Notes: generated from the sequence alone by a model not told the origin. A stretch of 64,000 bases of DNA from Pedobacter punctiformis (GCF_027213715.1 NZ_JAPWGM010000006.1:124001-188000), one strand, 5' to 3'; shown: positions 8,826-16,757, counted from the first letter of the stretch. Program-made: numbers and translations.

Positions 8826-9593
8826 ATGTCTTTAAATATATTTGAACTAAAAGGTAAAACGGCCCTGGTAACCGGTTGTAAACGAGGCATCGGAATGGCT
8901 ATGGCCATTGCTTTAGCCGAAGCAGGCGCCGATATTATTGGGGTTTCGGCCAGTCTTGAGCTGGAAGGAAGCGCCATTGAAAAAGAAATTACAGCACTGG
9001 GAAAGAAGTTTTATGCTTATCAGTGTGATTTCAGTAAGCGTGAAGCCGTAAACGTTTTTATTAAAAAAGTTAAAACCGATCATCCGGTAATAGATATTTT
9101 AGTTAATAATGCCGGTACAATTTTACGCAAGCCCATTGCCGAACATCCTGATGAATATTGGGATGAGGTAATTGCGGTTAATCAAACGGCTCCATTTATT
9201 TTAACCCGAGAAATTGGTAAAGAAATGGTTGCCCGCGGCAGCGGAAAAGTGATCTTCACCGCCTCGTTATTGTCTTTTCAAGGCGGAATTACCGTTCCGG
9301 GTTATGCGGCAAGTAAAGGTGCTATTGCCTCTTTAACTAAAGCATTTGCAAATGAATGGGCATCTAAAGGGGTAAACGTGAATGCAATTGCGCCGGGTTA
9401 TATTGCCACCGATAATACTTCCGCTTTACGTGAAGATGAAGATAGAAGTGCTTCAATTTTATCACGTATCCCTGCAGGCAGATGGGGGACACCAGAAGAC
9501 TTTAAAGGGCCAACCGTTTTTCTTGCCTCAAAAGCAGGAGATTATGTACATGGCACCATTTTAACGGTAGATGGTGGCTGGATGGGAAGATAA
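8826..9593 (+). CDS. kduD: 2-dehydro-3-deoxy-D-gluconate 5-dehydrogenase KduD (SDR family)
   Basis: This 255-residue classical short-chain dehydrogenase has the dinucleotide motif 'TGCKRGIG' (residues 16-23), 'NNAG' at 94-97, and the catalytic Ser147, Tyr160 and Lys164 ('YAASK'). The C-terminal 'ILTVDGGWMGR' is typical of KduD. It starts 18 bp after kduI, so the two form an operon. The enzyme reduces the KduI product to 2-keto-3-deoxygluconate with NAD(P)H. SDR sequences are similar to one another, so the specific name rests mainly on the adjacent kduI and the length. Confidence 0.92.
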   Translation: MSLNIFELKGKTALVTGCKRGIGMAMAIALAEAGADIIGVSASLELEGSAIEKEITALGKKFYAYQCDFSKREAVNVFIKKVKTDHPVIDILVNNAGTILRKPIAEHPDEYWDEVIAVNQTAPFILTREIGKEMVARGSGKVIFTASLLSFQGGITVPGYAASKGAIASLTKAFANEWASKGVNVNAIAPGYIATDNTSALREDEDRSASILSRIPAGRWGTPEDFKGPTVFLASKAGDYVHGTILTVDGGWMGR

Positions 9594-9621
9594 ATTATCA
9601 AGCCAACAGTTTACAATTTTC

Positions 9622-9660
9622 AACTGGCAGTTTTCAATTATAAACTGAAAACTGCCGGTT
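9622..9660. terminator. Bidirectional hairpin between convergent kduD and carbonic anhydrase genes
   Basis: A 15-bp inverted repeat (9622-9636 with 9646-9660; one G-T wobble) with a 9-bp loop lies between two convergent genes, placed to stop transcription from both sides. T-runs are weak. Confidence 0.65.
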
Positions 9661-9666
9661 AAATAC

Positions 9667-10293
9667 TTAATACAGTTTATAAATCTCCATTATATTTTTC
9701 AGAATCGCGTCGAAATCTATTTTCAAATCAATTAAACGCCCGGTATGGATATCAAAAACCCATCCATGTACGGTTAATCCACGTTCATTATAAGCTTCCT
9801 GTACAGCTGCGGTTTTAATCAGGTTTACACACTGCTCCTGAACGTTTAATTCAACCAGCCGGTTATAACGCGACTCCTCATCTTCAATTTTATTTAATTC
9901 ATCACGGTGGAGGCGGTACACATCACGGATATTCCTTAACCAGGGATTTAAAATGCCTAAATCTGCCGGTTGCATGGCCGCTTTAACGCCACCACAGTTA
10001 TAGTGCCCGCAAACCACAATGTGATTAACTTTTAAATGCCTTACCGCATAATTTAAAACCGACATTACATTTAAATCAACATTATTAACCAAATTGGCAA
10101 TGTTGCGGTGTACAAAGGCTTGCCCGGGTTGTATGCCCATCAAATCTTCTGCAGTAACCCGGCTATCAGAACAACCGATGTATAAAAATTCAGGGCTTTG
10201 GCCCTTTGCCAGGTTGGTAAAATAGTCAGGATCAATAGCCAGTTTCTCAGCGATCCATTTTTCGTTATTTTTAAATACTTCTTCTACGTTCAT
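9667..10293 (-). CDS. Beta-carbonic anhydrase
   Basis: This 208-residue protein has the beta-class zinc ligands Cys41 (in 'CSDSRV', with Asp43 and Arg45 forming the catalytic dyad), His97 and Cys100 (in 'GHYNCGG'). No signal peptide, so cytosolic. It interconverts CO2 and bicarbonate, supplying bicarbonate for carboxylations and pH balance. It is monocistronic and convergent with kduD. The sequence continues typically through 'NVQEQCVNLIKTAAVQEA' and 'HGWVFDIHTGRL'. Confidence 0.95.
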   Translation of the reverse strand: MNVEEVFKNNEKWIAEKLAIDPDYFTNLAKGQSPEFLYIGCSDSRVTAEDLMGIQPGQAFVHRNIANLVNNVDLNVMSVLNYAVRHLKVNHIVVCGHYNCGGVKAAMQPADLGILNPWLRNIRDVYRLHRDELNKIEDEESRYNRLVELNVQEQCVNLIKTAAVQEAYNERGLTVHGWVFDIHTGRLIDLKIDFDAILKNIMEIYKLY

Positions 10294-10431
10294 TCGTTTT
10301 ACATTTAAATTATGAGATCAAAAATTAACGATGGAATATCAATTGTAAAAAGGGTAAACCTATTCCGTTATAAAACTAAAAAAAGATTTCCTCATATCCA
10401 TTAATTCATCACTGGTAATCTATTTTCAAGC

Positions 10432-11016
10432 TCAATTACGATGTATATTCTTTTGTTTTTGCTGTTTTAAAAGCCTATTAAAACTTCTGGTTGATATGCC
10501 AAGATAAGCGGCCATATCTTCTTTCGAAATGGTGATGTGTTCTTCAGTTTGTAATTTTAATAATTTATCCAATCCATACTCTAAAGTGTACAATTGCTGA
10601 AAAGAAGCCCGGGTACTGGTTTGAATAATTCGAGTAGATAACTCCTGAAGCAGAATATTGTTAAACTCCGTATTTTCTTCAACCAGTTTCAGGAAAAAAT
10701 AATCCGGAATAGCGTAAACTGTAACCTCACTAATGGCTTCTACATTGCACAGACAGTTAATTTTTTTCAGCGCTTCCAGTTCGCCAACCACTTCGCCCTT
10801 ACCCAAAAACTCGATAATAAAATCTTTGCCGTTCTCTTCAGAGATAAAACACTTTGTTATTCCATCCTTAACAATATAAATATTTTTAATGGTATCGCCC
10901 TGCTCAATAAACCTTGTCCCTTTTGGAAAAGATTTGAGCCTGATGTTTTTTTGCTGATCCACTTCCGTGTAAAAACGCTCTATAAAAGATAAAAATGTAA
11001 GGTTTGTTCGTAACAT
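10432..11016 (-). CDS. Crp/Fnr-family transcriptional regulator
   Basis: This 194-residue protein has an N-terminal cyclic-nucleotide-binding-like beta-roll (about residues 20-115, 'FPKGTRFIEQGD', 'IIEFLGKGEVVGELEAL') and a C-terminal helix-turn-helix ('SKEDMAAYLGISTRSFNRLL'). There is no cysteine cluster suggesting an Fnr iron-sulfur site, and the effector is unknown. Such regulators are common in Sphingobacteriaceae and often control a neighbouring divergent gene. Here the neighbour is the HAD hydrolase starting at 11126, with a 109-bp shared intergenic region. Target assignment is inference only. Confidence 0.9.
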   Translation of the reverse strand: MLRTNLTFLSFIERFYTEVDQQKNIRLKSFPKGTRFIEQGDTIKNIYIVKDGITKCFISEENGKDFIIEFLGKGEVVGELEALKKINCLCNVEAISEVTVYAIPDYFFLKLVEENTEFNNILLQELSTRIIQTSTRASFQQLYTLEYGLDKLLKLQTEEHITISKEDMAAYLGISTRSFNRLLKQQKQKNIHRN

Positions 11017-11125
11017 AATTTAAGTCAGGACAATTGTCCTTTCCTGCAGGTTTTAATTGGTTTATTTTTGCAGCAATAAAAGTAAAAATAACTAAGCAAT
11101 CATACCCATAAAGATATACACACTG

Positions 11126-11821
11126 ATGAAAAATAAGATTACCGTAATTGCTTTTGATGCCGACGATACCCTTTGGGTAAACGAGCCTTATTTTAGAGAA
11201 ACGGAAACACAATTTGCCGGCCTTTTAGAAGATTATTTGCCTCATCATAGTGTAACTGCCGAATTGTATAAAACAGAAATAGCCAATTTACCCTTATATG
11301 GTTATGGAATTAAAGGTTTTATGCTGAGCATGATTGAAACCGTTTTAAGAATATCAGAAGGAACGGTTAACCCGGTAATAATAAGCAAAGCCATTCAGTT
11401 GGGGCAGGAAATGCTGAACAAGCCGGTAGAATTGCTTGACGGAGTAGAGGAGGTTTTAAAAGCATTATTCGGCCGTTATAAATTAGTGGTGGCTACTAAA
11501 GGAGATTTGCTTGATCAGGAAAGGAAACTAAAAAAATCAGGACTGGATCATTATTTCCATCATATCGAAATTATGAGTGATAAGCAGGAAAAAGACTATT
11601 TAAAATTGCTTAAACATTTAGATTGTCCGGCCGATGAGTTTTTAATGCTTGGTAATTCTTTAAAATCGGATGTTTTACCTGTGTTGGCCATTGGCGGTCA
11701 TGCCGTTCATATTCCTTACCACACCACCTGGGTACACGAACATATTGATTACAGCATTGAGCACGCTAATTTTTATCAGATGGAAAGCCTGTCGGATGTT
11801 TTACCAAGATTAACCGCATGA
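11126..11821 (+). CDS. HAD-superfamily hydrolase
   Basis: This 231-residue protein has HAD motif I 'FDADDTLW' with nucleophile Asp11 and acid/base Asp13, motif II around 'VVATKGD', and motif III/IV around 'DEFLMLGNSLKSDVLP'. The helical cap lies at about residues 25-100. It would be a cytosolic phosphatase or related hydrolase; the substrate cannot be told from sequence. Its last codon and stop (ATGA) overlap the start of the next gene, so the two are translationally coupled. Confidence 0.9.
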   Translation: MKNKITVIAFDADDTLWVNEPYFRETETQFAGLLEDYLPHHSVTAELYKTEIANLPLYGYGIKGFMLSMIETVLRISEGTVNPVIISKAIQLGQEMLNKPVELLDGVEEVLKALFGRYKLVVATKGDLLDQERKLKKSGLDHYFHHIEIMSDKQEKDYLKLLKHLDCPADEFLMLGNSLKSDVLPVLAIGGHAVHIPYHTTWVHEHIDYSIEHANFYQMESLSDVLPRLTA

Positions 11822-12465
11822 GAAAAAAAATAGATATAAACACCTGGATCAGAAAAGATCATTTTAACTTTTTCAATACCTTTGATGAGCCTTTTTTCGG
11901 CGTTACCGTTGATGTAGATTGTACCTTTAGCTATAATGAAGCCAAAGCAATAAACGTTTCATTTTTTCTGCTTTACCTGTATAAATCTTTAGAGGCTGCC
12001 AACCACATCGAAGCATTTAAATACAGAATTATAAATGATGAAGTTTGGCATTATGATCAGGTACACGCTTCAGCAACCATTAGCAGGCCTGATGGCACCT
12101 TTGGTTTTGGTTATATGGATTTTTACAACGATTTTTCTGAATTTAAAACTGAAGCAATTGCAGAGATTAAAAGGGTAGAAAATACTACAGGATTAATTCC
12201 AGCCTCTTCCGGGCAAAACGTTATTCATTATTCGGCCCTGCCCTGGTTAGATTTTAAATCCATGTCTCATGCCCGAAAGTTTTCTTTTCAGGATAGCTGC
12301 CCTAAAATTTCATTCGGAAAGGTGAGGAGCGAAGGAGATAAAAAAATCATGTCAGTTTCCATTCATGCCAACCACGCTTTAATGGATGGCTTTCAGGTAA
12401 GTCAGTTTGTTGATGGTTATCAGCAATTACTTAATCAGAATATAAAGCAATTAATGCCGGGCTAA
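11818..12465 (+). CDS. Chloramphenicol acetyltransferase-like acyltransferase (CatA superfamily)
   Basis: This 215-residue protein matches type-A CAT in length and layout: N-terminal 'WIRKDHFNFFNTFDEPFFGVTVDVD', middle 'FGFGYMDFYNDFSEF', and the active-site segment 'IHANHALMDGFQVSQFVDGY' with His186 and Asp190 in the HxxxDG motif. Classic CATs have His-His at this point; here it is Asn-His. Co-translation with a HAD hydrolase in a non-mobile setting suggests a native acyl-CoA-dependent acetyltransferase rather than a resistance gene, but chloramphenicol acetylation cannot be excluded. The natural substrate is unknown. Confidence 0.85.
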   Translation: MRKKIDINTWIRKDHFNFFNTFDEPFFGVTVDVDCTFSYNEAKAINVSFFLLYLYKSLEAANHIEAFKYRIINDEVWHYDQVHASATISRPDGTFGFGYMDFYNDFSEFKTEAIAEIKRVENTTGLIPASSGQNVIHYSALPWLDFKSMSHARKFSFQDSCPKISFGKVRSEGDKKIMSVSIHANHALMDGFQVSQFVDGYQQLLNQNIKQLMPG

Positions 12466-12499
12466 TATTCTGTTAATAAACAGGGTTTAATTTAGGTGT

Positions 12500-12706
12500 A
12501 TGCTTGTGGCTGCATTTATTATCCCTATTTATATTCTCGGATTTATTGCAATGTTTTATATGGATTCTCTGCTTAAAGCTTTGCAGTTTCTGTTTATGAT
12601 CATGGTGGTTACATTTATGCTCTATTTATTTATCGTTTATCCCTTTCAGTCTGCATTGTTTGTCAGTAGTTTAATGCTCATGTTTACCGTAAAAATGAAA
12701 GACTAA
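12500..12706 (+). CDS. Possible small membrane protein
   Basis: A 68-codon frame starts with ATG 34 bp after the CAT-like gene on the same strand. It would encode two hydrophobic helices (about residues 2-20 and 28-60) and a charged Lys-Met-Lys-Asp tail. It does not overlap another gene. No family is recognized, and hydrophobic frames arise by chance in T-rich DNA, so the gene is uncertain. Confidence 0.35.
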   Translation: MLVAAFIIPIYILGFIAMFYMDSLLKALQFLFMIMVVTFMLYLFIVYPFQSALFVSSLMLMFTVKMKD

Positions 12707-12727
12707 TCAGATCAACTTTCACTTTAA

Positions 12728-12758
12728 TTTGTAAACAACAAACAAATTGCTATTTTTG
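12728..12758 (+). promoter_or_regulatory. Promoter of tRNA-Ala
   Basis: TTTG at 12728-12731 and TATTTTTG at 12751-12758 are separated by 19 bp, an exact match to the Bacteroidota sigma-A pattern TTTG-N19-TAnnTTTG. Transcription would begin near 12765, about 70 nt before the mature tRNA. Confidence 0.7.
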
Positions 12759-12833
12759 CCAACCACAAAGGCAATTGGCTGATCAGGCTCAGGCTTAAAA
12801 AGCATAGTTGACAATTGGAAATAAACATAAAAC

Positions 12834-12910
12834 GGGGGATTAGCTCATTCGGCTAGAGCGCTTCGCTGGCAGTGAAGAGGTGATCGGTTCGAATCCGATA
12901 TTCTCCACCA
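12834..12910 (+). tRNA. tRNA-Ala (anticodon GGC)
   Basis: A 77-nt sequence folds into a complete cloverleaf. The acceptor stem GGGGGAT pairs with ATTCTCC and contains the G3-T70 wobble that identifies alanine tRNA. The anticodon arm is CTTCG-CTGGCAG-TGAAG, giving anticodon GGC. The T-arm contains GGTTCGAATCC, and the CCA end is encoded. The 3' end adjoins an AT-rich accessory stretch, a common integration setting, but no repeat of the tRNA end was found. Confidence 0.97.
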
Positions 12911-12915
12911 TATTA

Positions 12916-12938
12916 ATGGCTACCTTTAAGGTGGCCAT
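12916..12938 (+). terminator. Hairpin after tRNA-Ala
   Basis: A 9-bp stem (12916-12924 with 12930-12938, one wobble, arm ATGGCTACC) with loop TTTAA lies 6 bp after the tRNA CCA end. The downstream T-run is weak. The rest of the interval up to 13172 is very AT-rich and shows no gene. Confidence 0.6.
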
Positions 12939-13172
12939 TTCTCGTTTAAAGAGGTTTTCTTTTCTAGTATGATGATCTATTGGTTAATTACTAAATGTTA
13001 TAGTCCGTTTAAGTTTTTAATTATCTGTCTTTAAACTTTCTTAATGTCCACGTATTAATTGTTGTTTTATTAATGTAGGTTTAATATAATTTATTTTTGT
13101 ATTTAGGATATTACACATATATTCGCTTAATCATCCCTGAAATTTGTAGCTAAACAATTAAATTTTAAGTAG

Positions 13173-14633
13173 ATGAGAAAAATTAATGCCCTCTCTTTGC
13201 CATTAAAGGCAACCGGACTATGTATAATAATCCTAATTTACTTTATTACATCTTGTAAAAAGGATAGTCTGAACAATGAAAAACTTTCTAATGATGAACT
13301 TACAATCTTAAAAGGCTGGCAAAGCAAAAACTTTGATCAAAAAAGCATTTTGTTTTCAGGTATGGTTCCAAACTGGAACACTGTCTATGTAAATGAATTA
13401 AAGGATAAAACCGTATATGAGGTTGACTTAACAAGTACGGATAGTGCTTTTATAACCAATGGTTTTTTAAGTAAAGGTGATAAAAATAACTATCAATCAG
13501 TTAGCAGGTTTAAGCTGTTAATATTTAAAGATACTAAAACAGGTAAAATAACCGATGGTTACTATATGAGCAGTTTATCAAATGAGCCTGTACATTATAC
13601 TGAGGTAAATAATTTTACGGGCTATATTTATTTTTACAATAGAAAAGGCAATTTTATCAACGGATGGGTTTTTAATGCTGGTAAAGCTTTACAAGCCATT
13701 AGCCAGGGTAACGAAGCAGGTTATAGAGAAACTCTTAATGCAGGTTTGAAAGAAAAAATCAATATGAACAATTTTGGTAACGGAAAAATTCAGGTTGCTT
13801 CGCAAGAATTCTGCTATACTATTGTAACCCCAATTTATGGCATAAGTTGTATCCAGGCTGGTGATTCACCAGAGCCAGTTTGTAGTACCTACATTAAAGG
13901 TTATAACTATGGTAGATATTGTACATCTGTAGAAATACCAACCGATGGAAATGGTGGCGTAACCCCTGATCCTAATAATCCACGTGGACAGACGCCTAAT
14001 ATACCAACTCTGCCAACGGTTCCTGATGAAGGTCGTGGTGACATAGTTAACAAAATTAAAGACCCATGTTTAAAAGCTATGGTGCAAGCTTTATTAGATA
14101 AAGGAATTGAATTTACAGCCGAACAAACTTTAAATAGTATTTTTGGAGATAATAGTAGTATTAATTTGAGTTTTGACCAAGCTACATATACCAGTGATCT
14201 TACAGATGGAAGCACTACGCCACCAATAGTAACATTCAAAAATGATGGATCAATTAATACTTTTAATATTACAATAAAATTAAATGAAAAGACCCTGCCT
14301 AATGCATCAACTGAGTTTATAGCTTCAACTATTATACATGAAACTTTACATGCTTACTTTAGCTATCGTGACAAGGTGTTTGATCCGGATAGACAACATG
14401 ATGAAATGGCAACTGAACAATATATAGCTTGGTTTCAAGCAGCGATTAAGAAAATGTATTCGCAAATGGATAATACAGATGCTTTAGCTTTAGCATGGGG
14501 TGGATTAGAGGGTACTCCTGCTTATGATACTTATAAAACTAATGATCCCTATAGTGTAGGTCAATTATGGCTGACAAATTCTGAGTATGCAGACGGAACA
14601 AAAGGTATAAAATGTCCACAAAAAACGAATTAA
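13173..14633 (+). CDS. Lipoprotein with HExxH metallopeptidase-like C-terminal domain
   Basis: This 486-residue protein begins with a hydrophobic segment and a lipobox ending Thr-Ser-Cys-Lys-Lys-Asp (Cys near residue 28), so it is an anchored lipoprotein. Residues about 30-220 form an unrecognized N-terminal domain. A cysteine-bearing segment ('QEFCYTIVTPIYGISC') and a Pro/Gly-rich linker (about 250-285) follow. The C-terminal domain contains His389-Glu390-Thr-Leu-His393 with a further His409 in 'QHDEMA', a zinc-metallopeptidase pattern. It lies just after tRNA-Ala, is AT-rich, and is followed after 1 bp by a small secreted protein. Partial decayed copies of both follow. Protease activity and a toxin-like or host-interaction role are inference; no family name is certain. 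Confidence 0.8.
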   Translation: MRKINALSLPLKATGLCIIILIYFITSCKKDSLNNEKLSNDELTILKGWQSKNFDQKSILFSGMVPNWNTVYVNELKDKTVYEVDLTSTDSAFITNGFLSKGDKNNYQSVSRFKLLIFKDTKTGKITDGYYMSSLSNEPVHYTEVNNFTGYIYFYNRKGNFINGWVFNAGKALQAISQGNEAGYRETLNAGLKEKINMNNFGNGKIQVASQEFCYTIVTPIYGISCIQAGDSPEPVCSTYIKGYNYGRYCTSVEIPTDGNGGVTPDPNNPRGQTPNIPTLPTVPDEGRGDIVNKIKDPCLKAMVQALLDKGIEFTAEQTLNSIFGDNSSINLSFDQATYTSDLTDGSTTPPIVTFKNDGSINTFNITIKLNEKTLPNASTEFIASTIIHETLHAYFSYRDKVFDPDRQHDEMATEQYIAWFQAAIKKMYSQMDNTDALALAWGGLEGTPAYDTYKTNDPYSVGQLWLTNSEYADGTKGIKCPQKTN

Positions 14634-14634
14634 A

Positions 14635-15147
14635 ATGAAAAGTTTTTTTATAACAATCTTACTAGTAATTGCAATTGCTATACATATAAAAGCACAGAGT
14701 ATTGCTCAGTTAGATTCTCTAAATAACCTAATTTCTAAGCATTATATAAAGCTAGATTCAATTTTTAAAGACTGCCAGTTGCATTATACATTAATGAAAA
14801 TGGAGGTTGATGACCATAATAAAATAATTGAAATTAATTCTTTGAATTCTATTCCAGAAGCTTTTTTAAAGTTCTTTAAGCCATTGCAGGAAATGCATTT
14901 TTCAAAAGAAACAAATGCTAAAAAAACAATTTTGTTTTTATATGTTGTTTACCCGAGAAGAAAATGCAGCATTAGTAATGGAGAGTCTTATGCTAAATCA
15001 GATCTTAAAGCATTTTTACCTGAAATAACATTTTTGTTGGCAAAACAAATAAAAGAAAATCCAAAAACAATTTATGACGATGGAAGTGTCATTTACAGCT
15101 ATCCCGAATATTTAGAGACCAGGCAAAGGGTGAAGACAAAAAATTAA
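14635..15147 (+). CDS. Small secreted protein of unknown function, partner of the HExxH lipoprotein
   Basis: This 170-residue protein has a signal peptide ending near Ile-Lys-Ala-Gln (residue 21). It starts 1 bp after the metallopeptidase-like lipoprotein stop, so translation is probably coupled. The mature part is Lys-rich, with 'KLDSIFKDCQLHYTLMKMEV' and a helical 'FLPEITFLLAKQIKEN'. A decayed homologue lies at 15468-15941, and the gene at 15967 shows a similar pattern (a strand, then 'NKI...S...', then a Lys-rich segment). No known family is recognized. Pairing with a peptidase-like lipoprotein makes an inhibitor, immunity or chaperone role possible, but this is inference. Confidence 0.7.
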   Translation: MKSFFITILLVIAIAIHIKAQSIAQLDSLNNLISKHYIKLDSIFKDCQLHYTLMKMEVDDHNKIIEINSLNSIPEAFLKFFKPLQEMHFSKETNAKKTILFLYVVYPRRKCSISNGESYAKSDLKAFLPEITFLLAKQIKENPKTIYDDGSVIYSYPEYLETRQRVKTKN

Positions 15148-15153
15148 ATAAAA

Positions 15154-15178
15154 GCCACATGAAATATTTTCGTGTGGC
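15154..15178 (+). terminator. Hairpin terminator after the HExxH lipoprotein pair
   Basis: An 11-bp stem (15154-15164 with 15168-15178, one U-G wobble, arm GCCACATGAAA) with a 3-nt loop lies 6 bp after the stop. The following DNA is T-rich. Confidence 0.7.
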
Positions 15179-15198
15179 CTTGTTGCTTTTTATGAAGC

Positions 15199-15462
15199 GA
15201 TATTACAAATAATGTAGATGATCCGTGTTTAAAAACTATGGTTCCGAAAGAAATAGATTGAGATATTAACTTTTCAGCAACTATGAAAAAAATCTATCCG
15301 AATATGGGGGATGAAGATGCATTAGCATTGGGAGGCTTAGAAGGCACTCCTGCTTATAATGCTTATAAATTAGCAGAACCTTATAAAGTAGGTCAGATGT
15401 TTTTAGCTAATTCAGAATATAGAGATGGACCAAAAGGAAGTAAATGCTCTACAAAACAATAA
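15199..15462 (+). pseudogene. Truncated, decayed C-terminal copy of the HExxH lipoprotein
   Basis: The frame reads 'DITNNVDDPCLKTMV', parallel to 'DIVNKIKDPCLKAMV' of the intact gene, then reaches a TGA. After it comes 'MKKIYPNMGDEDALAL' and 'GGLEGTPAYNAYK', ending 'KGSKCSTKQ', parallel to the intact C-terminal tail. About 125 residues present in the intact protein, including the HETLH motif, are missing between the two parts. No start codon or signal peptide is present. Only the tail is retained, which shows a past tandem duplication of this module. Confidence 0.85.
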
Positions 15463-15467
15463 CAATA

Positions 15468-15941
15468 TGAAACGATTTACTAGTACACTTTTTTGCATTA
15501 TGCTATAATTTTTATTGGAAATAAATTAATGTCACAAGATGTGGTACAAACAGACTCTGTTGGGAAACTAATTGTTAAATGGGATAAAATTAGATTCCAT
15601 CTTTAAGGACTGTGAATTGCATTATGCAATGATAAAATGGATATAAATAAGCTTAGCCAAGTTACCGATGTAAGTGCTTTAAATAACATTTCTAATGAAT
15701 TCTACAATATCTTCGCCCCTTTAAAAAAAATGGTTTTTCCTAAAATTAAGGGTTCAATTAAAAAATGAGTCGTATTTATCTAAGTTATTTATCCCTGAAG
15801 GAAATGCAATCCCGCTGAAGTTTCATAAATCTACTTTCACTTATTGTATTCCGGAATTTACGCATTTACTTGCTGAGCAAATAAAGCAAAATACTAAAAC
15901 AATCTACTATGGATTAATAGAAACTTATCCGGAAAAAGAGT
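15468..15941 (+). pseudogene. Decayed copy of the small secreted partner gene
   Basis: It begins ATGAAACGATTTACT, 5 bp after the truncated lipoprotein copy, mirroring the order of the intact pair. Early stops and at least three frameshifts break it. Recognizable pieces in different frames are 'KLDSIFKDCELHYAMIK' (against 'KLDSIFKDCQLHYTLMK' in the intact gene), an 'APLKKMVFPK' segment, and a C-terminal 'AEQIKQNTKTIYYG' against 'AKQIKENPKTIYDD'. Similarity is clear but divergent, so the duplication is not recent. Confidence 0.85.
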
Positions 15942-15966
15942 AACTAATAGAAATGAATAAAATGAT

Positions 15967-16506
15967 ATGAAAGAACACGCTAGATTTATCTATTTAATAA
16001 TAGTCTTTTTAGGAATTGTTCCTATGCTTTCTGTTGCCCAAGCTTCCCGTACAGAAACAATTCCTGATTGGCAAAAAAAAGTATACAAAATACTGATGAG
16101 AGATAAATCCAGCACAGTTCTGGAAGATAGCATCGCTATGTATTCTTTTAATTTCAGGTTAAAAATTGTTAAGTCAAAAGAAAATAAAATAAAAGTGGAT
16201 CAATTACTGGTTAGCGATAGTTTGCTATATAAAATATTCCCAACTTATAAAGAGCTTTACAATATTGATTATAGTTCTTTATTAAAAACGCGTAAAAAAC
16301 TAAATCTTGTTATTCCAATTTTAATATCCAATACTTCACCTACCGGAAAGAGCAAATATGAAAGGCAAAGTGAACAACCACTTGTAAGTGTTGAATCAGC
16401 TATGGATATTGCTCAAAATTCGCTAACTTCTATAATTACAAAAAATGAATTTGAAGATATATTACTTTTAAATCCGGTTGTTATTAAAATAGTTAATATA
16501 AGATAG
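15967..16506 (+). CDS. Small secreted protein of unknown function, possible third paralogue
   Basis: This 179-residue protein has a signal peptide ending near Ser-Val-Ala-Gln (residue 25). The mature part starts 'ASRTETIPDWQKKVYKIL' and is Lys- and Ser-rich. It lies 25 bp after the decayed partner copy in the same direction. Its central pattern, a strand with 'FRLKIVKSKENKIKVDQLLVSDS', a helix, then 'KKLNLVIPILIS', loosely parallels the gene at 14635. Common ancestry is plausible but weak by eye. No known family. Confidence 0.65.
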   Translation: MKEHARFIYLIIVFLGIVPMLSVAQASRTETIPDWQKKVYKILMRDKSSTVLEDSIAMYSFNFRLKIVKSKENKIKVDQLLVSDSLLYKIFPTYKELYNIDYSSLLKTRKKLNLVIPILISNTSPTGKSKYERQSEQPLVSVESAMDIAQNSLTSIITKNEFEDILLLNPVVIKIVNIR

Positions 16507-16516
16507 AGAACCCATT

Positions 16517-16757
16517 TTGGTGAAAATTACGGCCTTTAATCTAAATTTTGATGCTTCAGAGGCATTACCTTTAACCGAAACCGGGATTATTCGACGACTT
16601 AATCAATCGGAGTTTCAAACTTACAAGTGCACAACTCGATACTTTAAGAGCCGGTGGTATAGAGAAAAAGCAAATCTCATCATCGCAACAGAGTATAGAT
16701 AATTTGATAGAAACGTTTGGCAAACTAATAGAACTTTTACTAACCGTTACCATCTAA
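16517..16757 (+). pseudogene. Frameshifted small gene
   Basis: Two frames join into a plausible product of about 80 residues. GTG at 16517 opens a frame reading 'ITAFNLNFDASEALPLTETG'. Near 16583-16587 a one-base shift moves to a frame reading 'LFDDLINRSFKLTSAQLDTL', then 'RAGGIEKKQISSSQQSIDNL', ending at TAA 16755-16757. Neither frame alone gives a protein-like sequence to the end. It may be a decayed gene or a sequencing error in an intact one. No family is recognized. It fills the otherwise empty stretch between 16507 and 16819. Confidence 0.5.

Noticed and set aside
12834..13172. tRNA-Ala as an integration site with a direct repeat (att)
   Set aside because: No second copy of the tRNA 3' end was seen downstream and no integrase gene is present, although the island position is suggestive.
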